Below, one piece after another: positions 7,026-10,727 of a DNA stretch of 10,727 nucleotides. A program made the translations under genes and the position numbers. Position 1 is the first letter of the stretch; each line of letters begins with the position of its first letter. Below the pieces are notes generated by a model. It saw nothing but the letters and a program-made list of their open reading frames with translations, did no database searches and was not told the DNA's origin. Source of the stretch: Myxococcota bacterium (GTDB taxonomy: Bacteria > Myxococcota_A > Polyangia > HGW-17); contig JAHJLU010000829.1 of assembly GCA_018821745.1 (NCBI GenBank), forward strand, positions 1 through 10,727. The letters are read 5' to 3'.

Positions 7026-7173
7026 CCTTTTCGGGTTGTTGTGGAACAGGGGCAATGCGCATTTTACACAGGCCACTACCCCACTGGCGCTCTTAGGACA
7101 ACACTGAAAATATGGACCATGAGCAGCAGGGCGCTTCAGGATGGACTGAACTGCCGATTTATTGGGTGGATGC

Positions 7174-8652
7174 TTACTTGTGTTTTAAATTTTTAAACTG
7201 AACACGGCGGTTAACTGCTTCGCAGGTTTTTCGTAGCGATAACTCTTTTATATCATAGCAATCTTTCACCGGTTTGCTGATGCCGTAACCTTTGGCGGTC
7301 AGCCTCGACGGAGCGATGCCTCTGCTGATGAGGTACCTGCGAACAGCCTTGGCACGTCTGTCAGATAATCTGATGTTTGCGGCTTCTCCTCCATAGGTGC
7401 CTGCGTGCCCCTGGATTTCCACAAGAAGGATATGGGGGTTCGCCTTCAATGTGAGGGCCACCTGGTTGAGAACGGAGAAACTGCGCCGCTGGATTCTGGC
7501 GCGGTTGAATTCGAAGAAGATTTTTTCGGTAACCTCGATTTTCTTGTGAACGACCGTCACTTTTGGTTTGCCGGCATCAGGACAGCCGTCATCATCCTCG
7601 AAGCCGTTTATGGTCTCCTTGGTTTTGATAAAGTTGTCTTCAACGTCTATGTCTTTCCCGGGGCACTTGTCTTTGGCGTCGGGAATTCCATCCTTGTCAT
7701 TGTCGGGATCGGGGCAGCCGTCACCATCCTCAAAGCCGTCCATATCCTCTTTGGTCTTCGCGAAGTTGTCGGCCTTGTCTGCATCGGTTCCGGGGCACTT
7801 GTCTCTGGCGTCGGGAATTCCATCCTTGTCATTGTCGGGATCGGGGCAGCCGTCACCATCCTCAAAGCCGTCCATGTCTTCTTTGGTCTTCGCGAAGTTG
7901 TCGGCCTTGTCTGCATCGGTTCCTGGGCACTTGTCATCCTTATCCTTTACCCCGTCGCCGTCATTGTCGGGGTCAGGGCAGCCATCGGTGTCCTCAAAGT
8001 TGTCGAAGTCTTCGGGATCATCAGGGCATTTATCGAGCCTGTTGATGATGCCGTCACCATCGCGGTCATTGTTGAAGCCCCATCTGTACCCAATGCCTGC
8101 GCGCAGAGTCAGATTCATGGCAAAACGCTCATCCCAGCCATCGGTGATCTGCCCCATAACCTCCACTCGACCGAACCAGTTTTTATACACGGGGAAGAAA
8201 ACGCCTCCTCCCATTCCCGCCTGGCGGTCATAGTCAGTCCCCGCGCCCTCCAGAGAGAGGGCAATGGTGCCGCCCTCCAGTTTAAAAAAGGGCGTGAACT
8301 TCCACACCTTTATGGGGACCCGATAGAGCAATCCCACGGTCCAGGCATAGGTCGTTGCGGAGCGACCGCTCTCGTCCATGGAAGTGGGGAGATACTCGAG
8401 CATGGCTTCAAGGGTAAGCATCCGGAAATCAATACCAAAAAAAAGCCCCAACATGGGCGCATGCTCCGGTGTGTCCGAGTAATCACGAATTTGGTTTATA
8501 TCCCCTTTGTACAAATCCTGATGACTGTCAAAGAGTCGAAAACCAAACATCGCTCCGGCACGAAAATGGAAATCTTCGCGATCCACCGCTTGAGTTGATG
8601 AAGCCAAAAGAATCAGTGTACATCCTACTAGTACAGCTGCAAAACGTTGCAT
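7174..8652 (-). CDS. OmpA-family outer-membrane protein with thrombospondin type-3 repeats
   Basis: The 492-aa protein starts at an ATG with AGGAG 6 nt upstream. Residues 1-22 are a signal peptide (cleavage probably after STQA). Residues about 25-192 alternate aromatic and polar residues and are a likely outer-membrane beta-barrel. Residues about 195-360 are acidic thrombospondin type-3 repeats (DRDGDGI, DKCPG, DGCPDPDND), which bind calcium and form a rod. Residues about 370-492 are an OmpA C-terminal peptidoglycan-binding domain (FFEFNRARI, VEIQGH, LSDRRAKAVRRYL, RLTAKGYG, NRRVQF). Cys465 and Cys477 sit where E. coli OmpA has its C290-C302 disulfide. The canonical motif Asp is replaced: GHAG instead of GHTD (Gly418), while the partner Arg433 is kept. 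Two of the repeats are near-identical 132-bp copies. The protein should link outer membrane and cell wall. It follows the large surface-protein gene by 21 bp. Confidence 0.93.
   Translation of the reverse strand: MQRFAAVLVGCTLILLASSTQAVDREDFHFRAGAMFGFRLFDSHQDLYKGDINQIRDYSDTPEHAPMLGLFFGIDFRMLTLEAMLEYLPTSMDESGRSATTYAWTVGLLYRVPIKVWKFTPFFKLEGGTIALSLEGAGTDYDRQAGMGGGVFFPVYKNWFGRVEVMGQITDGWDERFAMNLTLRAGIGYRWGFNNDRDGDGIINRLDKCPDDPEDFDNFEDTDGCPDPDNDGDGVKDKDDKCPGTDADKADNFAKTKEDMDGFEDGDGCPDPDNDKDGIPDARDKCPGTDADKADNFAKTKEDMDGFEDGDGCPDPDNDKDGIPDAKDKCPGKDIDVEDNFIKTKETINGFEDDDGCPDAGKPKVTVVHKKIEVTEKIFFEFNRARIQRRSFSVLNQVALTLKANPHILLVEIQGHAGTYGGEAANIRLSDRRAKAVRRYLISRGIAPSRLTAKGYGISKPVKDCYDIKELSLRKTCEAVNRRVQFKNLKHK
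7672..7935 (-). repeat. Two tandem 132-bp copies within the calcium-repeat region
   Basis: The 7804-7935 and 7672-7803 segments are nearly identical at DNA level, differing at only a few positions (for example catatcctc versus catgtcttc). They encode residues 240-283 and 284-327, each beginning DKCPGTDADKADNF and ending DPDNDKDGIPDA plus Arg or Lys in the second copy, with a slightly divergent end in the first. The near identity, including silent positions, points to recent duplication or ongoing exchange between copies. Confidence 0.9.
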
Positions 8653-8673
8653 ATAAGCTCCTGTGCGTTTTCT

Positions 8674-10727
8674 CTAGTAACAGGTGGTGTGACTGCCAAG
8701 CTCAGTGAATGTGTTTACTGGGTAAATAGTCCAGCTCACAGTGGGGTCGTAGAAATCAGTGCCGTCCGGATCACCGTGAACAGCCATGCAGTCTTTAACA
8801 TGCGTCTCCTGCTCTCCCCATACATATGTTTCGCCATACTCACCCAGCACATCAATGACAACGCTGTTACAGCTTAATTCCACGACGTCATTGCCGCTCC
8901 ACATCGCGCCATTCCATGGGAAATCACACACCGCCAGAATTGCTGGATCAGCTGTTGTGTTGCACACAACAAACACATCGCCGGGATTGAGGGTTCCCGA
9001 CAAGGTTGTCGTATAGTTTGGGACAAGGTTTCCGTTGTGATAGGCCTTGATTTCGCATTGGGACAAATCATAGGGGGCAGCCATGGGATTATAGATTTCA
9101 ACTGCCTTGTTGTTTCCGCTTCCTTCAATATATTCCGAGAAGAAGAGATTGGGAATCGCTGGGGTGACCGTGAGTTCACCAGCGTCAAGGCTGTCGTATC
9201 CGTTATCACTGCCGTCCAGATCACACAGCTTCCAGCTCAACCCACCATCAAGACTGTACCGGAAGGCATAATCATAGATGCCGGTAGCGTCGGGCTGGAT
9301 ACGGCTCATGTATTCGTCATCATTGAGAATGCTGAGATTGTACACAGCGGGATACCATGTCCAGCTCCCGTCGGGGGTGCTCCCTTGGGCGCCGTACCCA
9401 AGCTCACTGATAATAAATCCACCCTGATCCGTGTCATCGGTCAGCCACTGCTCCCATACCTTGGAGAAGATATAATCCGTGTACTGATACTGCTCCACGG
9501 TTGTGGCGTCAGGATACTGGGTGTTACACCAGTTGACCTCACAGAGATCATTTGCGCTTCCGGGGGTACCATAGTCGCCGCTGCCGATCAGGCTCTGGTC
9601 TGAGAAACACCAGTGACTGCCATCATCGTTCAATGTATCGGCGGTGGCACCCAGCGCTGCCATTGAAAGGATAATACTGTGGCCGGTAACATGGTTCCAT
9701 GCTCCATCCCACGTGACTGCATCCAGTGTCACACTGTCGCTGTCTCGATACACCTCAACCGTGCCGTTCCCAGTCTCAAGAACCGGCATGGCCGCGAATT
9801 CCAGATCCGTGGGAACACCGCCATTGCTGCCGGTATTGGCATTACGAGCGACCACATAGAAACTGTGGGGTAGCAGCAGAACATAGGGCATCGTTGGGGT
9901 GACGATGAAATCATCGGTGGTGCTGTTCCATACATGGAAGCCTACCCCATTCATGAGCAGCGTGCTGTCGGTAGTGTTTACCACTTCGAAATACTGCCCG
10001 TCAGCGAGGGAGGTGTTGACTGGCTCAATCATGGCCTCGTTCACCACAAGACTGCCCACGGGAGGAATTATCGCCTCGCTGCACACACCACTGCCTGCTG
10101 GCACTTCATAGTAACCTGAGTCACAAGCACAATATGCGTCAACACTGTCAGAATCATCTTCACAGGAAGCATTGGCCTGGCAAATGCCTGCATCCACAAC
10201 ACCATCGCAATCATCATCTATGTTGTTGCAGATGTCGATTGCAGCCGGCTCAATATTGCCGCTGCATTCCACTCCATCCTGAGTGGTGTTGCAGATGTTG
10301 GTGCCATATTGACACGCTCCCACATTGGAGGTGCCGCATGAGGCCCCAAGAGTCGGGAAATCTTCATCGATTGCACCATCGCAGTTGTTGTCGAGACCGT
10401 CACAGAGTTCAGCGGTTGGGCCCACGTTGCCCACGCACTCAGAGGCTGTATGCAGGGCGTTGCACTGGAGCGTGCCGGTGGAACACTCACCCACGGAAGA
10501 TCCACAAACGTTGCCAATGTTGAAGCCTTCGTCGACGCCTGCGGTGCAGTTGTTGTCGATGCCGTCACAGATCTCAGTTGCTGCCGGGTTTATCGCTGCG
10601 ACTGCGTCGTTGCAGTCGGTGTTGTCGTTGACCATGCCGCCGGGGTTTGCGCAGTTTGCGACTGGTACTGCTGTCATGTCGCCGTAGGTGTCGCCGTCCA
10701 CGTCTGGGTACCAGTTTAGGGTTGCGA
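8674..10727 (-). CDS. Large extracellular protein: MopE-type repeats, EGF-like module, lamin-tail domains; 5' end outside window
   Basis: The frame stays open to the window edge (the sequence WYPDVDGDTYGD crosses the GTG at 10701), so the N-terminus and any signal peptide lie outside; 683 residues are visible. Counting from that GTG, residues 1-170 hold MopE-type metal-binding repeats (DGDTYGD, then ICDGIDNNC, LCDGLDNNCDGAIDE, ICNNIDDDCDGVVDAG). An EGF-like cysteine module follows at about 174-208 (C-x5-C, C-x-C, GYY). Two lamin-tail domains lie at about 216-390 (LVVNEAMIEP) and 516-640 (LFFSEYIEGSGNNKAVEIYN). Between them (about 391-515) is a module with YDYAFRYSLDGGLSW and CDLDGSDNGY. Many Cys suggest disulfides and export. 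The C-terminus (HTTCY) has no sorting signal or membrane anchor, so the protein is probably secreted or held by its N-terminal part. The OmpA-type gene follows 21 bp downstream, probably in the same operon. Confidence 0.9.
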   Translation of the reverse strand, partial: ATLNWYPDVDGDTYGDMTAVPVANCANPGGMVNDNTDCNDAVAAINPAATEICDGIDNNCTAGVDEGFNIGNVCGSSVGECSTGTLQCNALHTASECVGNVGPTAELCDGLDNNCDGAIDEDFPTLGASCGTSNVGACQYGTNICNTTQDGVECSGNIEPAAIDICNNIDDDCDGVVDAGICQANASCEDDSDSVDAYCACDSGYYEVPAGSGVCSEAIIPPVGSLVVNEAMIEPVNTSLADGQYFEVVNTTDSTLLMNGVGFHVWNSTTDDFIVTPTMPYVLLLPHSFYVVARNANTGSNGGVPTDLEFAAMPVLETGNGTVEVYRDSDSVTLDAVTWDGAWNHVTGHSIILSMAALGATADTLNDDGSHWCFSDQSLIGSGDYGTPGSANDLCEVNWCNTQYPDATTVEQYQYTDYIFSKVWEQWLTDDTDQGGFIISELGYGAQGSTPDGSWTWYPAVYNLSILNDDEYMSRIQPDATGIYDYAFRYSLDGGLSWKLCDLDGSDNGYDSLDAGELTVTPAIPNLFFSEYIEGSGNNKAVEIYNPMAAPYDLSQCEIKAYHNGNLVPNYTTTLSGTLNPGDVFVVCNTTADPAILAVCDFPWNGAMWSGNDVVELSCNSVVIDVLGEYGETYVWGEQETHVKDCMAVHGDPDGTDFYDPTVSWTIYPVNTFTELGSHTTCY

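Noticed and set aside
7049..7090. Small palindromes such as ATGCGCAT in the 6939-7173 gap as operator sites
   Set aside because: They are too short and isolated to distinguish from chance.
7672..7935. Tandem repeats as a CRISPR array
   Set aside because: The 132-bp units are in-frame protein-coding calcium repeats without spacers.
7405..8598. Long + strand open frame opposite the OmpA-type gene
   Set aside because: It is an antisense shadow caused by the repetitive Asp/Gly/Pro-rich coding sequence. It has no ribosome binding site, and its Val/Ile-rich repeats mirror the real repeats.

Overview
The window comes from a Gram-negative bacterium, most likely a deltaproteobacterial-type lineage (Myxococcota or Desulfobacterota sensu lato). 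This is inferred from the gene content, not from a marker gene. The pointers are an outer-membrane OmpA-family protein with thrombospondin type-3 calcium repeats, a large extracellular protein with MopE-type repeats and lamin-tail domains, a lipoprotein, and a degraded hybrid histidine kinase of a style common in those phyla. There are no rRNA or tRNA genes, no CRISPR array and no recognisable transposase.

Layout. (1) Bases 2-1084 (+) hold the 3' part of a GltD-like FAD/NAD(P) oxidoreductase with a four-cysteine Fe-S motif; its DNA is visibly GC-rich. (2) Bases 1085-3770 are visibly more AT-rich and look like an accessory or decaying stretch. They contain an unrecognised 194-aa protein with a good ribosome binding site, a roughly 340-bp interval with one tiny ORF behind a strong Shine-Dalgarno, a multi-pass PEMT/ICMT-like methyltransferase on the minus strand, and a broken hybrid sensor kinase. 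The kinase has lost its N-terminus, the phospho-acceptor part of its receiver domain, and its frame at an 8-T run. (3) Bases 3797-6140 (-) hold an extended-SDR nucleotide-sugar epimerase/dehydratase followed 55 bp later by an unrecognised 425-aa protein whose C-terminal half looks glycosyltransferase-like; together they suggest glycan synthesis. (4) Bases 6249-6938 (-) encode a probable lipoprotein of unknown function. (5) Bases 7174-10727 (-) hold a two-gene cell-surface unit: the MopE/EGF/LTD protein, cut by the window edge, and 21 bp downstream the OmpA-TSP3 protein.

How they work together. The 21-bp spacing, with the second gene's ribosome binding site inside the gap, suggests the two surface genes are co-transcribed. 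The epimerase and its neighbour probably act on cell-envelope sugars. Apart from the first gene and the degraded kinase, most of the intact genes concern the envelope. I see no clear defence system or undescribed multi-gene system. The most unusual items are the lost Asp in the OmpA peptidoglycan-binding motif, the recent 132-bp tandem duplication in the calcium-repeat region, the decayed kinase and the unclassified 425-aa protein.
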